A stretch of DNA of 64,000 nt from Varroa destructor (GCF_002443255.2 NW_019211454.1:4745858-4809857); one strand, 5' to 3'. Counted from the stretch's first letter, positions 26,623 to 42,200 are shown. Numbers and translations: made by a program. Notes: generated from the sequence alone by a model not told the origin.

Positions 26623-29600
26623 GTGCGACAATACACGAATAAAGCAAAACGATGTATGGATTTAGATACGATCATACACAGACACCCGAGCCGCCTCACG
26701 ATTTCTGGCCTACAATTCATACAGAAACATACATATAATGTATATATACATATATTCATTCACTGGGTTGTCGAAGGGGTACTAACCGTTTTTCATAGTC
26801 CAAAGATGCCACTTTCATCCTGTAAATATCGAGGCAAAAGATGTTTCTCGTAGTAGTTGAACGATTACGGAGGAGGTTGATACAAGTGTTAGGAAAGCTG
26901 AGCAGGGCCAACACGTGAGTAGTCATAATATCGTCTAGCAGTTAAACATTTATCACTAGATAATTCCAAGGAAAAGTCTGTGTGAAATAACTTACTTAAT
27001 TATATTTCCATTCGTAATGAAATCGAGCCATTTCTAGGGCGGACACGGGTGATAAAACGTAAGTTACATACGACAACGATACGCGTATAAAAATAAAATT
27101 TAAGAAAATGTGCACTAAAAAAACCGCTCGTCACAATCTTTCTTCCAGATACCATAGAAGCTCTACAGTGGTAAAATTGATAGTAGTTAGCAGAAAAATG
27201 GCAGAGGATCATTGATCGAAATGGCGCATATGTAACTTAATGTTATTATAGCAAAGTATAAAAAATGTTTGCTTTAAAACGGGCAATGCTTTTTCGATAA
27301 GTCAATATGTTCAGATTCAGCATTGCCACAATTCAGTTACCACTAACATAAGCATTATGACCGCATTAAGGATTGTTATTAACCGAGACGACCGCCTGAA
27401 CCAGGGAAGCTACAATACGACTCCCGCTGGCAACGCCTGCAGCCTAAATACGTATAGGTAACATTAACATAAACAAGCTAGCAAGCCTGTAACGTAGTGG
27501 CAATAAGAAAAAAATTAACACGTGTTTATCATAAAAAGGAATAGAAATATATAGATATGTTTGTTACAAGTCGAGTAGGAAATTTTAGAGGGGCTGCTAA
27601 TACGTTTGAACCTTTGCAAAATATTTACCTTAAAAAACTTAAAGTCAAAGTTGGTGCACTAAATTAGCATTTCCTTTATAGAAGAAATTCTTGGATTGGT
27701 TTGCCCTATGCGAGAGCAAAAATCAGGCTACTTCACATGATTTCCATGACTGTTCGGTTGTTCAATCACGAGTAATCAGTCACTGTGGCATTAATACGGC
27801 CCAAGGAAGGCCTGCTCCCAGTAGAAATTAGGAGGTAAAATAGATGGGATAAGCGGGAAAGATTAGCTAGAAATGGGGTATGACAAGATACTTGACGTGT
27901 CCTAGGTGGCCGATCTGTCCTGGCTCAATTTCTACAACTTGGGTGGTGTCTGTGCAACAAGCCTGGTAAGCTTATCGGTTGCGTGTTACCCACACGACAG
28001 AAAGCTATCTATTATTATTATCATAATAATAATAATAATAATATTAATTGCAATCATATGCTCATCTTTGATCGGAGGGGACTTACTTGTACAATGACCC
28101 AACTCTAATTTGTAGAAATCCGCTTACATTCTAGTCATTATTCAGTGGGCTATGTTAACCTATTGGCCTCGATCGATGTCTTTAAGAATAGTTATCCTGT
28201 GATATTAAATCATCATACCCTTTACCGAGAGGTTTTTCGACAATTAATCCAAGTTTGATCCTAATAAAACAGTTTTTCTTTTTTTTTTTTGAACAATTTC
28301 GAATTTATGTTTCTTATTATTAATACTTGCTTAAAAAAATATTAACAATAACATAATGTTATCATCAAAATAAGTTCCACTATTACAGTTCGTTGCTTAA
28401 CTTTTTCTTATCGTCAACAAAAAAGTACCCATTACAAATTTGATTGATTAGAGAATTGTAAGTATTGATTTCGTTCCCTTTCTTTGTTCTATTTCCCTTC
28501 AAAGTTTCTCATTCATTATGTTGTTGTTCCATGGACTAACTCTGTTCGAACTTACGGTTCTAAGAACGTATCAGGTCTGGGCAAATCGCAGGACCTGTCA
28601 AGGCCTAGTTGTTATTACACATACAATTCTATCCGTAGTGATCCCGTGATGTACAGCCACCCACGTTAGCTTTCAGTTGTTGTTGACCCGCTAAGAATAT
28701 GAACTTAGATACCTTATGGAGAAAGCATGGCCAGGCAATAACCTCGTTGCGTACGTACAAGCAAATGCGACGTACATTTATCAGGCCCTAGCTACACTCT
28801 ATTTTGGTACGTAGAACGCATGCAGCTACTGATACATTGAGCAAATACCGCTTGGGTACCATGGCACTAGGTCAGATGTGGTGCTAAAATTGAAAATGTA
28901 TTCAGAATATAATTGTGTTAAGTTATTCAATTAGAGACAAAATTACAACACATACACAACGCGGCTTCTTCTTGGATTTAGCGTACACTGGTCTGCCGTA
29001 TCAGTCACAGCGAGGATGAATGTATAGGTTTTCTCTAAAGCTATGCAATTTGTATTAACTAGAGGCGTTTCACTGGATCCAGCTGAAAATACGTACGAAA
29101 TGAGTAATTAGAGTGCTGTGACATACTATTTACGCGTCCGAGGTCTGATCTTTTAGCGTATCCCTGATAAGTCCGACAGCGTTCTGTTGTAGGGCCCTGA
29201 TCAAACATACGAATCCTGCTTGACTGATACTGGCCTCCCCATGGAAACATCGAACTCGCTCATACCCGATTTTAATAAGTGCCTCTAAATTTTTCAATTA
29301 AAATCTGATAATGTTAAACAGAGCCGTAGAACTCAACGCTATTCATTCAACATTTACTTATCGTTACAGCCTTGGTTTTATCATACACTTGTATGAAGTT
29401 AGAATCGAACTTCTATGACAGTAATAAGTTATAGCAATAACAATATTTACCACGTCAAGATTTTAGGCAATAGTTTAAGGTAAGATGGCCCAGCTGTTTT
29501 AATTACTTAGACTTAGTATGTCATTCGACGTATTTCTCGTATAGGTTATCATAGCATGGTTAAATTTAGACTGGGGCAAAAAGGTTGGATATTCGGGACA

Positions 29601-30245
29601 CTGAGGATCACATTACACCCGCTGCTAGTTTTATCCCATGTGTGTATCGCTATCATATTTGTATCACACAACAGCAACAGCTGCCGCAGCAACGACGGGG
29701 CAATTTGAAGTGGAGCACGGTGGGTGGGTGGGCATTGTCGAGTGACATTCGTCAAGGAAATAGGGCAGCTATATGTCGGGGATGTGCTGTTCGAAATCGC
29801 ACGCTCAGGTAATATAATCCCCTGTACAAAGCGATTTGTGAAACGTTATAGAAGAGGCCGACTATTATCACCAGCGCCACACCGTCCAATATAGAAAACA
29901 TTTCTCCTTCGGCCTTTGGCAAATTTGCAGTCACGTCATAGAACCACAACTCAATATGCACGTATTTTCCATGAGGATTCTGGAAATCGGGAAGAAAGAA
30001 GCCGACGAGTTACAACTGTTGTGATAACTGATCGTATTATATAGCTTTCTTCAAAAAATTATTAACGTAAATATCATTGTTTAATATATCGAGTGGTCCT
30101 CCTCCGTATTCCCAAACAGACAGAGTTCACAATTGAGCTAAGAGGATGACATCAGTTTTACTTTTGGCGCTTAACATTTTCACAATTTTAACATATGCAT
30201 CTGATACATTACTTCAAATAAAGCCTACATCATTATTAAAAAGCC

Positions 30246-30283
<38 letters not shown>

Positions 30284-33200
30284 GGCTTATATAGTATATG
30301 CATATATATTTTAGAGACTTGTTATATATATATAACAAGTCTCTAAAATTTTCCTACGTCGCCTTTTCGCGGCAGAGACTTCTTATCTGGTAATCTTTCC
30401 TTTCACCCACCCATTTTTCGTGGCCACTTCTTACAGGGCGTTCCACAACAACCTCAATCGCAACATCATCCCGGACAACAGTTACCCCCTCAGCAACAGG
30501 TGGTTGTCCATCAGCAGCAGCAATTGAAACGGGGCACTGGCCGACGACGAGCGTCTGATAACCAGGCTGCCTCGTCAGGTTCAGGTCCACCATCCGGTAT
30601 TGGAGCAAGTTCTGCTTCTTCTGTTGAGGATGCGGGAGCGACACGAATGCTTGTGGCTTCGTTAGGTAGTGGACATTCCGGAGGCCACGGTGGCCATTTG
30701 GGTGGCCAGGCCGGCGCAGGTCCTTTGTCTGGTGCAGGTACCACAACCGCCGGAATAATGTCGAGCGCAAATAGCGCGGCTACTGCCTCGATGCAGGGAT
30801 CTCAACTCAAGAAATGCCTCAACGAGAAGCATCGGAGAGAACAGGTTTGTTGATATAGTAGCGATGATGGGCGTCTTTGGCAGTTGCCGATCACGGTAGA
30901 TCTAGGCTTTTGAAAATGTTTTATTAATTAGTTATGCGTAACCATCTTGATCCTAGTCAAATTATAAGTTTCATCATATCTGTATGCATATCCTATAGAA
31001 CTGTAGTAAAGAGGATCTTTTTGCAGCCTGAATCCCCTGAGATATACAAGCTAGGCGAGAGGAGAATGTCAATTCCAGACTTGCTATGTTCTTCCTAACG
31101 AAAAGCCTCTAGAGAGAGAGAGAGAGAGCGAAAGAAAGGGGGAAGTTGGGTACGATGCAGTATATAGTTGTCAGTTGAGTATTTAATGTTTAGGCTACAA
31201 CAACAGACCTTTTCTTGGTATTGTCGGACAGTTCATTAATGCGACTCCCCCGCCACGATCCTTCGTTCGCCCTTGATTGTGTCAGACTGATGATTAAGGA
31301 CAGAAGGTTACGCGGGACGACGACGACTGCGCTGATTTTCATATTTATTGTATACAAATCCTATTAAAAGCAAAGCGAGCAACAGAAACCGGCCATTGAC
31401 TGCAGCAAATACGTTATACGACACTTTACCTGTAGCGGGCCATTGCTGTGCTCTATCGGCTGCTATTGCCACTACAGTTAGGTTGAGCTATGATGTTCGA
31501 GGCGGGTAAAAAACTGACGACATTATCACTTATGGTCAGCATATTCGTACGAGTGTACGGCAATGACTCCATACGACTGCTTAACTGGGGGGTACGGCGA
31601 TAATTCAGTTCAGGGGGGCAGAAACGTCAAGGGGAAACAATTTTCGCTTCTTGTCCTACAACCCCATGAGAAATTCATACTGGGTTTAGTTTGCTCTTAC
31701 AAGGCGTTGGAAAAAAGACGAACAATCTAAAAATATAATTATCATTCGCGTAACTTCTGAAAAGCGTTGGGTGCCCGTCTCACTATTGCCAACAGAATCG
31801 ATAATGACAAACATTATTGGGGGCATAGTGTAAAGCGTTGATAAAAGCGGTTAACGCTAACGCAGCTATTTTTTTTTAAGCTTGAGGAAAAAAATGTTTT
31901 TACTCTTTCTCTCGTATCATACTGTAGCAGCGTATTTGTTGAAAAAGAAAAGAAGCTTTCTTTAAGATATAATACGCCTCAACGCTATCAATATGAATAC
32001 TAGAAATTCTCAAGCCCAACGCTTTCCCTTATGATTAGCCATGAGCAGCTAATACTTAGGTTAAGTTTGTGCTTAGAGTCCCCATACCCACTTAAACGTC
32101 ATTTTTACCATTTGAGAGATTCGCCCGCTTCCTTCGCCTCGAGAGACGACGTCTCCTTGCACTACGACGGCAACGCTCTCATTGACTGTCGGGTCACACG
32201 CGGCCGCGAAATCCTGCAATAATCTGCTTAGATATGCTTGGCTCACTCGTTAACTCCGCTGATACACGCTTCAAGAAGGAGCATTTGCCGGAAACGGCGC
32301 GCTGTGCATACGTCTGGATTCATTGAGCGTCGCTCTCCGTAGTGTATAGTGGTTACGTAGTCATCGATCGATAATCGGGCCGATTTTGCCTCCAGTTCCG
32401 TACGAGATCGAAGGCCTCTGGAGGATCTGGTCAATTGTAGAAGGAAGTGTATGAGGCGGTGCGTGTTCTAGCTCTGATTCGTCAGAAGTTTTTACTTGTT
32501 GCTTTATGACACGACATATCGCATTGCAGTGTTCTATTTATGTTAACTACAGTAAATTAGCCATAACATGTCGCAGAGTTAATTATGACTGGGTCAGTTG
32601 TTATCTTCTTTTTAGCGTTGAAAAAAAATAACGTCGTCTCTATTCGTTCTATCTAAACAACTCCTACAGCTTATACGTTCTCGGATTAGGGAGTGTCACA
32701 TAGATTTTTCTTATTGTACATGTCATATTGCATAGTTTGTTTAGGTTCAAGTAGCAACTGATAAAAGTTTATCATCTGGCCAAGGAGCTATACGACTGAA
32801 TTGATATAGTTATTTGCTTTTTTCAACTTTATCCAGCTAACTTTAACTGGAGGGAACCTGCGCCATACAAATAGTTTGACATCGTTATATAGTGCTAAAC
32901 AAACGTATAGCACGCTTGCCCCATTGCACGTATTGGCTATTTGTCAATATTTAAGGCGCTATAATTGTTTTCAGTTGTCTCGGTGAGGCGTTGAAGAGAA
33001 GCGGGCGTTCGCTACTGTTTGAGTGGATGGCCTTTACGAATGTTGAAATGTACAGAGTGTTGAGAAGAATTCAATAAATAAAATCATTGACGGAACACAG
33101 TACGACTATCGATCTTTTCCGTAAAAATAGTTATCAGTCAAATCAGAAAACCTGCGTTACAGACTCTTGTAGGATAACTTAGGCAGCGGGCATGGCTCGT

Positions 33201-36200
33201 TCGGGATTTGACACGCGGTAAATTCAACATAGTTATATAAGTTACAGTATGCCACCCATAGAAACTGCTAAGTATGATTATTTCGCATATTCGTACATTT
33301 GTACACATTATAAATAACTCCCATAGTCATTAAATGTGTTTATGGAACGTGATAATTAGCTGAATTTATCTCTTAATTATTTCATCGTCATCCTTTAGGA
33401 GAACATTTACCTCGAGGAGTTAGCCGAGCTGATCTCAAACGTTAGTGCTGAGTATGGGAACACCTCAGCGCCTGTTGGAGGAACGCCAGGCGTAAGTGGC
33501 GCGAATCCTTTATCTGTCAAACCCGACAAATGCGCGATCCTCCAGGAAACCGTTAATCATATTCGAAGACTTCAAAACGACCATGAATCCCTCGGAGGAT
33601 CTTCACAACATGAACTGTCATTACAGGTAGGATGAATTTGATGACTCCGAAAGCCTCCGGTGCATCTATTATACACGTTTGCCACACCTCGCTGTTATCG
33701 ATTTCTACAGGCTTCTGTCGGAATCTTTTCATGTTCCATCATCTATGTGCTCTCCACGTTTTCATCCGCTTTGACAAACATAGTTTCCTGTACCGCAATT
33801 TCTAGGGAAAATAACTCCAAACAATGATACAATTTAGGGGTAATACTTCCCGCTTTTTTCTGTCCGTAACTATTTCTTTACTTTTTTTTTTTAATTTAAA
33901 ATTTAAGCTGTTAGATTTTCGTTTCTACACTCTACATTATGAGTAATGTATACGATTTAACTGTCATCAGCTTGCCACCAAAGTAAATAGGCTTTCTATA
34001 AATGTTCTGTCAGATCGTTCCACATCTGCCAGCTAATATAGAATACTCTATTTCGCTAATTGTTTACGCATAATTGATTTCTTTATTTCCCTGCGAAGTG
34101 AGAGGGTCATTGCGTTCGTTTTCGTTTCACGAAACCCAGTTGGGATAATGATTTATTTATTATTTCTAGTCTTTTCCCAACCGGTTGGGTAACTCGTTCG
34201 CTGATCGCCCATCTTCAACGGGTCCCTCTTAAGCTTTCGCTATTACTGACCCTCGATATAGCAAATATATTATATAAGCCGCAAAGCAAATACATTAGAC
34301 ACGCGTATCTCTCCGCTTTCTGAATGCTTTCCTTACGATTGTTAAAACTGTGCAGCATTTCCATGGGTCTGTCTTTTTTCGTGCTGCAAGTCTACCTACA
34401 TGTGTAAGTATACGCTACACGCGCTAACCTACCTCCCTGGCAAAATATTGCTAGACTCTCGGAAATTCTTTCCCAGCTTCTCTCTTCAATGTTTTGCGGC
34501 GGAGTTCGCTAGCCGTCGTCATCGGTACCTTTAGCTCATCTCATCGACTCTCGGACCCTATCCGCCCCTCAAAAAAGGGCTTTGCCACTCGGGCACCCAC
34601 CTTTTCTCTGGTGGTAATAGCCATACAAATAGTATGACCAGATAGCAGCATGTAGCCTTATAATATAGCTACTGCTAAAGCTCAGACGGGCAGCTGCAGC
34701 CTGCAGAAAGCAAAGCATCTCGTACAATTATAGCAACGCTACAATCAATAGCGGCTAGTACCGGGTTGTTCTCTGCGTGCTCAAATGAAGCCCATAACAA
34801 ACTGAGCCACTGCAACCGACAATGAAGACCACGATCAGCTTCAAGCTGCTTCATCTTGCGGTTTGGTGCTACCGTTTATGTTGACATAAACTGTAGTCGC
34901 CCTTCGCGTAAAGTGCTCGTGTAGCTGTTGACTTGCCGTTGTTGTTATTGTTGATTCTGATATTCTTGATATGAACGCTACAGCACGACAAAACCCGCCT
35001 ATAAACCCTATGACAGTAGTTATCGTGCGGCTGTTCGACGGCGTACGTACATGCGTGCATATGCTAATCTTTCTTGAGCTATTGTACTCTTTGTGGCTCA
35101 GAAGATGCAAATGAAAGTTAGCGCCACGCTGAATGCCGCCGTCAGCGTTATTCTGTACAGGACAGAGTACGTAGCAATGCCTTCACTATTCGCGTACCGT
35201 CATGCCGATGTACTGCCACCGTTTAGAGACAAGCGTGTTCGTACTGAGCGAGCCACCGAATTCGTTTGGCGTTACTGTTACAGCTACTTTTGCCTATTTC
35301 TTATTTCAATGCCAGCCCTATTCACCGTAAGCCCGTGTGTTTTTCGTGCCTTTCGGCCGTGCTCCTTTAATATGTAAATTTGCTATGAAAGCGCTGTCTG
35401 TCTGTCTGTCTGGGTTAATCTGGGAAGCAACCTGCCTCAACGCAAGGAATGAACCTTCAGCAATGCAATTGTTGAGAAGCTGTCTACTGCCAGTTCAGAT
35501 ACAGCGCATCGGCGACAGATGCGGCCAAGCCGTTAAACCTCTACATTTACGGTCGCCAATACTGTCAGTCGCTAATGTACTCTGACTGGCGTTCTATAGT
35601 TCTGTCTTATCTTCTTTGTCTTCCTCTTGCCTTAGGACATTTTCTTTATCGTTCTATTCTTTGAGGTTTGAGTTTCCAGCGTTGGCCTTCGTTGACCTTG
35701 GTCGTGCTCTGCCTCCGGTTTGGCCTCCCTGCGGCCACCTGCGCCGAACCGCAGCCGACCAAAGCTGCAGACTTCTTTCGTAGCCCAGATGAGAACTCGC
35801 TATAGGCGATTGGACCAGCAATGTTGTTAACTTTCGCTAAGTGACAGACAGTTGGGAAAACTAAATGGATAACTAACCAGCGGGCCGTGCGTTCAAAGTC
35901 GTAGTGTCGATGACCTCTGAGCACGTCCGGCTATCAAATGGACGGTAGAAACCATAGCGAATAACTAGACTTTAACTAGCAACGCGGCTAAAACTAAGGT
36001 TCACAGGATAAAGGTAGAGGTTGTGCAGCTATGCAAATACGGGGAAGTATCTTTGATTTAACATTTATTTTGTGTCCTCACGGCTGTTCGCCTTTAGAAC
36101 GTTTACACCGAAAGTCAAAACGGCTGTCTGATACGTTTGCTAAGTGGGTACTTTTGTGAATATTCACTACAATCAATGCTTGTATGATCAATTTTTCAGA

Positions 36201-39200
36201 TCAACGAAATGTATGCCTTTGTCCCGTTGTAGTTTCGGGCGCATGTTAACGTTGGGTCATGCACGTATTTCCGAGAAACGCATTATTCCATGGATGAGAC
36301 GTCTCGGAGTATCGGACTATTACTGATATGTAGTTCTCGTTCGAAGCATCTTCTGAGCGGCAGATACTCTGGCTCCCGGCAGGTTCGATCGTTGTGGTTG
36401 TTCTTGCCAAGAACGTATAGATGATGTACGTACATAGTACGCAAAGCCGAAGCATCGTTTCCCGGACCGGCAGCGTAATTTGCCCCGCTTTAACTAGTAT
36501 GGTGCATACAGCCCAACTGTCATAGATACCCTCTTCACTATTATCGATATAAATATATAAAGACCGGAAACTACAGCTAGTTAGTTGCTTTGAGATACAG
36601 TAAATGAAACGCATGCGTCGCGCTGATCATAATAATTAAACAAAACTTTATCGTGCGTTGTCTCTTGGACCTAACTGTGCGTAGTAAGTAGCATACGATA
36701 GGCCGCTACCTATTTACTGGGCCTTAGCTGAGCTGTGGACACTGTCGCAACGTATAGAAAGAACACCGATGAAACGAAGCTGCTGATGACAAGGGTCGCA
36801 GGAGACACATTTATATGCGGAGGATAGCAAAGCAGACAAATGAAACAGTATACGTTTTTAAACATAATTCTGTGATGTACGACCGTTTGACCTAAAAAAA
36901 TATCTCATTTCAAAATCCGTGTGCCTGTAACGCATACAGTGCGTTATAGAATCTCCGATAGTATACCGGCGGTACTGTAACATGCAACGCCGCACGATAC
37001 CTGAGGCGTTATGCGGTGTATCTTTTAAGCCTGGCAAATGGTTTTACAAATGGTGATGTAAAAAAATCCATGTGCTGCAAAATGTGTAACCATATGCCAG
37101 TTTATTTGGTCGGATCGTTGTAGGATAATAATTCATAATTTCATTTCATAAGATTCATAATTTCCGGCTTTCTCAGTTTTATTTAAAAAAGTCGAGAGTT
37201 TTTTTTCCATCTTCCGATCAAGTCCAAATAGACAGCAACGAAGGGGGCCCTGTAACGCCTCGTAACAGATCCTCGACAAATAATGGTGTGTCGCCATGTT
37301 GTTTATGTTCAGTGATTGACGACGCAGGCCGACAGTGCGCTTAGGGGTGGCTTTGTAATGTTGGTATGAGAAACAGCTACAAACAATTTTCAATATCTTT
37401 CTCCCTTTTTCAAATACCTGAAGCTCGAATGAATTCTACGCGTGCATCACCTTACTAAATGTTTTTTTGTTGTAATGCGTGGCAAAATGCTTGAATTATC
37501 TATATATTATTCAAGGATTCGACGGACTCTTCTACACTTCTAGGCTCCAGCTGGAGCTAGTGCGCACACATCAACTTGCGTGCGCCCAGCATGATAAGAA
37601 ATGGGGCCTTTTTAATTCAATTTTTTTAAGGGATGGCCTAGATTAAGTTAAAGTTTTTTTTTTTTTCTAAATTCCTCCCTGGAGTTGTGACCTAATGCTA
37701 AATAGATAACATCATGTGAGAACATGAAATCTAAGCATTTAATGTAACATGTATGTATCAGATGGAAATGATGTATTGCACGTTTTTTCCTGTTTCAGGG
37801 CAACCAGGTGTCTTCATCAAAGGCCAACATACTCGGCGCTGATATCCTCGGTCCTTTAGTTCTTGAAGCACTCAATGCCTTTTTCCTTGTTATCAATTCT
37901 TTGGGGAATGTTAACTTTGTATCAGAGGTATGTATTACAAACGCGACATTTTTATTAGCTCCATTTTTTAGCTCAATAGAAAGTGTTTAATAAATGAATA
38001 TATTTCTGTTAGTGCATTACGTTTTCATTCGAATCACAGCTCTGTGGTGGATAATGTTTATCCAGCGGTCTTCTTGAATCATAAATGTTGATATGTGAAT
38101 GGCGTGGCCGTTTTCAGAACGTGAACATGTTCCTCAATTGCGAGCCCGCGTCCCTTGAATCGAAGACCATCTACAGCCTCGTTCATCCCGCAGACCGGGC
38201 GCGATTCTCAAGCAATCTTTTACCTATACAGAGCACTGACACTCAACAGGTACGCGCTACTCATGCTTCCGCTTGAAGTCTGATTTTGAACCTATGTATA
38301 CCGATCTCTTCAAATAAACATTTCCAGAATAATATGCGTTCTACTAAACTCCGCGCAACGGTGTCTACGCTCGGCATTTCAACACTAATCGATGACATTT
38401 ATTTACTATTAATGCTTCTAGAAATCTTAATGCTGCATATCTTCGTTTGTCACAACCGTTCGAGGCCTCGCGACTTTGCCATATGTCTTGTATATCGTGT
38501 CCAGGACGTAACTGATCATATTGTTTATTCTTTCTGGTGATGATTGCAGCTATTGAATCCTCAGAAGACCCGATCATTTTTCTGCCGATTCAACACTAAT
38601 GGTCCAGAGGACGATCCGCTAACGGCCGCTGACTCCGAACAGACACATAGCGTCATTGCTTTACCCAACAGTCACCAGAGTACGTGCCGCTTACATTGAT
38701 AACAGAATTGACTTAAGGGAGCCAGAGAGCTGTCAGCTTGCTACTTGCAAGAATTGTTGTTATTTTAACGAGAAGTTTAGATTGATATAATGAATATAAA
38801 ACATACAATATTCTGCCGTCTACTCACTGTGGTACGCTAGCACGTTACGATCTTGAATATAGTTGCTCAAAAACTAAGATGCTTACATAATAGTACCATT
38901 GGATAACATGTCTTCCAACCCGCGGTTGAGTGAAAACGGTTTGAAGTAGCCTTAGATAATATTGCTCCCACCAAATGTGTTAATCATTTTACAATAGTCT
39001 GGAAGGTCACTATAATAATTTCCCGACAAAATGTTCAAGAACGTATCGAGTACTATTTACAGTTGTATCTTTCTGTCTAATATCCTGAAGCTTCTAATCC
39101 TCTTTCGTGCTCGTTAGTACGGGCTTTTCTTATTTTACTTTGAATAAGCAAAGGACAAAACGAAATTAACGCAAACACTTGTGTTTGTTACCTTTGCAGA

Positions 39201-42200
39201 GTCTTTTGTGAACATGCACGTTAGTGCTATTCTTACCCCAGCCGGGGGTAACGGCTCAGGCGTACCGCAAGGCAACTGTCTACTGTGTTTCGTCCGAAGG
39301 TTACCCAGCAACGAGTTGTTGCCCCAGTCGTCAAGCGGGGCGCTCAATGACGGTTAGCAGACAAAGGAATTTTTACGTGACGCTAACGAGCTCTCTTTTA
39401 AAATTTCCCCTTTGTTTTGTTGATCCCTGGATTATCTCTAATTTCGTCATTACTTGTATGTGGTAAAAAAAAGTTACTCCAATCTAGAATAACACTTCAG
39501 ATATCACAGCTATTAATTAAGAACTAGATCTCCCGAAGTAGCAAACCAATTATGTTATTGTTAGCTATAAATAAATATACCTGGTGAAGCAAAGAAAAAC
39601 ATGGAAAAAGACAGCGTTTTCAAGTTCGATTTCTCAGCTGAACTGGTCACTTGAGGAGCCGTTGTGTAGGAGTTTTTAAAAATGAAAATAATTTTCCAGT
39701 TACTTTTAGGCTCAAGCGACAATATTTAAAACTGAGCTTATTTCCAAGGCATGCCTAAATAATATAAAAAGCGTTAGTATGCATCATACGATGCGTGAAA
39801 TAGAAGACATCGTGTTAACATATTTTTTCGTCATAGACTGACGACCTAAATAGCTCGGGAAGGCTGTTTGGAACTGCATATAGTCCTTACCAAAAACATC
39901 GAGGTTCAAGCCCAAAGTTTGTATATAACACATTTGCATAACATATGTGTACGTTACAGGAGTTAAAAAGGCCCTACCTGCAATAACTGGCTGCGGTACA
40001 ATGCCGTCCAGTATAGGCTCAGTCGAACAGTTTACAACACGGCTTGATACCACAGGCAGAGTGGTAAGTGTCCCCGTTGCATTGCGCGCTAAATAAAAAA
40101 AAATACGTAATTAATCTGCTATGCGTCATTTGCTACGGGTAAAATTTTGCACCAAAGTCAATATATGAAGCAAGTCTCCTGCGCAATGTGAACATGCGGA
40201 AAGCTCGACTGTTAGACTAAAACAGTGTGATAATCTTATATAAAAAGAGCTCATAATTAATAAGCTTTGTTTGGTCTTTAAAGATCGCAATAGATCTTTC
40301 AAATCTGAGTGCTGGATACGCTAATCTGCTCAAACACGGCGTTCCGGAGGGTCGACTATTAAAGGACGCCTGCGATACGCACGTTGACCGGGACAGACTC
40401 AATGACCACCTCAGCCAAACAATAGTAACAGGGGCACACACGTCATCAGTGTATGTTCTCCGACCTGGCGGACCGGAAAATCCGTCGATTCACGTACAAA
40501 CCAAATCGAAGAAGTTCACGCCGTCTGCTAGAAATAACGAGACGGACTTCATTAACGCTGTACACTCCATAATCAAGGTGACTTATTGTTTGTGATGTTT
40601 TATTATCAATCGTGGATGGTATTCAAAAACGGATACAGTTGGAAAAAAATATTGATAGTTTTACTTGATCAGTCGTCAGATATAAGGAGCGCACTAGATT
40701 GATTAATGCTAAGAAACGTGACATTAGTCGAAGGAAGGAAGGACCAGATTCAAAATCCATGCGTATCTCTTATGAGACGTTGTTTATCAGTCCTTCGTTA
40801 GGGCATATGTCTTTACCTTTAGTAAATCCTATAAAGAGTTACACCAAAAAGAACTGTCGTAACCCTGTTTCTTCTGTCTACATTATAGCGGGGTATATCC
40901 TATCTTTACCAAGGTAGATTTCTTCTAAAATCGTTCTCACATTATTAACTAGGATGTCCCGTCGACGCACGCAGACGAAATGGTTAATCCAGTTCGAAGT
41001 CACACGCCCCTAGGGGCAATAGTTGGTCCGCCCTCAGCGAACAACCCTAACCAAAGCAACACCACGCAAAACACTGGCAGTGGAGTAAAGACGCAATCCA
41101 TGTCGACACAGCAAGGAACTACGTCCATCGCCCTTGGTAGTGCTGCGCCGCCAAAGCCACCCACGCCAGGCACGCCTGTACCTCATCTCGGTGGTCTCCC
41201 GCTTACGGGATTGGCCGGCAACGATGGAAACAATAATAGCCAGCAAGGCGTGGCCGCTGGGAATACCTTCAACATGGTGGGAATCGGCTCGAGTTCGGAG
41301 AAGCTGCGTAATCTATTGATACAGGGAAAGTCAGGTTCGTATACGCTGTGAATGTTACGGACATGTGGAGCACTTTACTTATAGGCAATGTATGTATTAA
41401 ATTACAGCATCTTTTATTATAATATAATCCATGCTCCTCTCATGTTATATGTATATATATATATAACTAAGGAAAAACAAGATGCGTGTCCGACCTGCTA
41501 GGATGGTGACCTTGGCGTAGTACATGTGTGTGCAATGACGCGCAAGTACGTGCGCTTCAACTGAGTAGCTGCTGAGAGTGGCAGATCTTCATTGCTTCGA
41601 AACGGGATAAAAAGCTCTATTCAAAGGGGTTTGCCTTATTGCTCCGAAAGTACGGAGACGTAACTCTAAAACTTTTGCAAAGTTGACTTACAGCCGTTAT
41701 CCTTGATAATATACCTGGGTAGCGTTATTTCACCATTGCCTCAAGGAGCTGCCTGGTTAGGTACTCTAAACGGGCGAATCAGGAGAATTTTTCCGGAAAT
41801 TCGGAGTCCGGATTTTTGCGGAGAGAACAGTGCGCTGGTGGATAACACAGCTTTACCCATTCGATTCTTCCATTAAGACTTAGCCGAGTGATTTAATTCT
41901 GCGCTAACTTTTTAATTCTACTCTTAGGTCTAGCTTGTGATTTTCTTTCATCCTATTATTTAGGGTGCAACTCGAGTTCATCGCCATCGTTGGGAACGAC
42001 AGTCGGCGGTCAGCAGCAGACCAACACAATCCTCAAGCAACTGCTGAACTCGTCCGGGGAGCCTGGACTTGACCAAGTGGTTGTTAAGCAGGAACATAAA
42101 CTCAGCGTCATCCTTTCACGAAAGGTAGGGAAACAGGGAGGCCGCCTTCGATGCCAGTGTCCACAACACGGCCTCGACGACGTAACAAAGAAAAATTTGG

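Noticed and set aside
39784..40053. Antisense open frame overlapping coactivator exon 8
   Set aside because: The plus strand at 39960-40063 is an exon required for phase and for the PAS-B entry motif. The antisense frame has no domain and its length is expected by chance.
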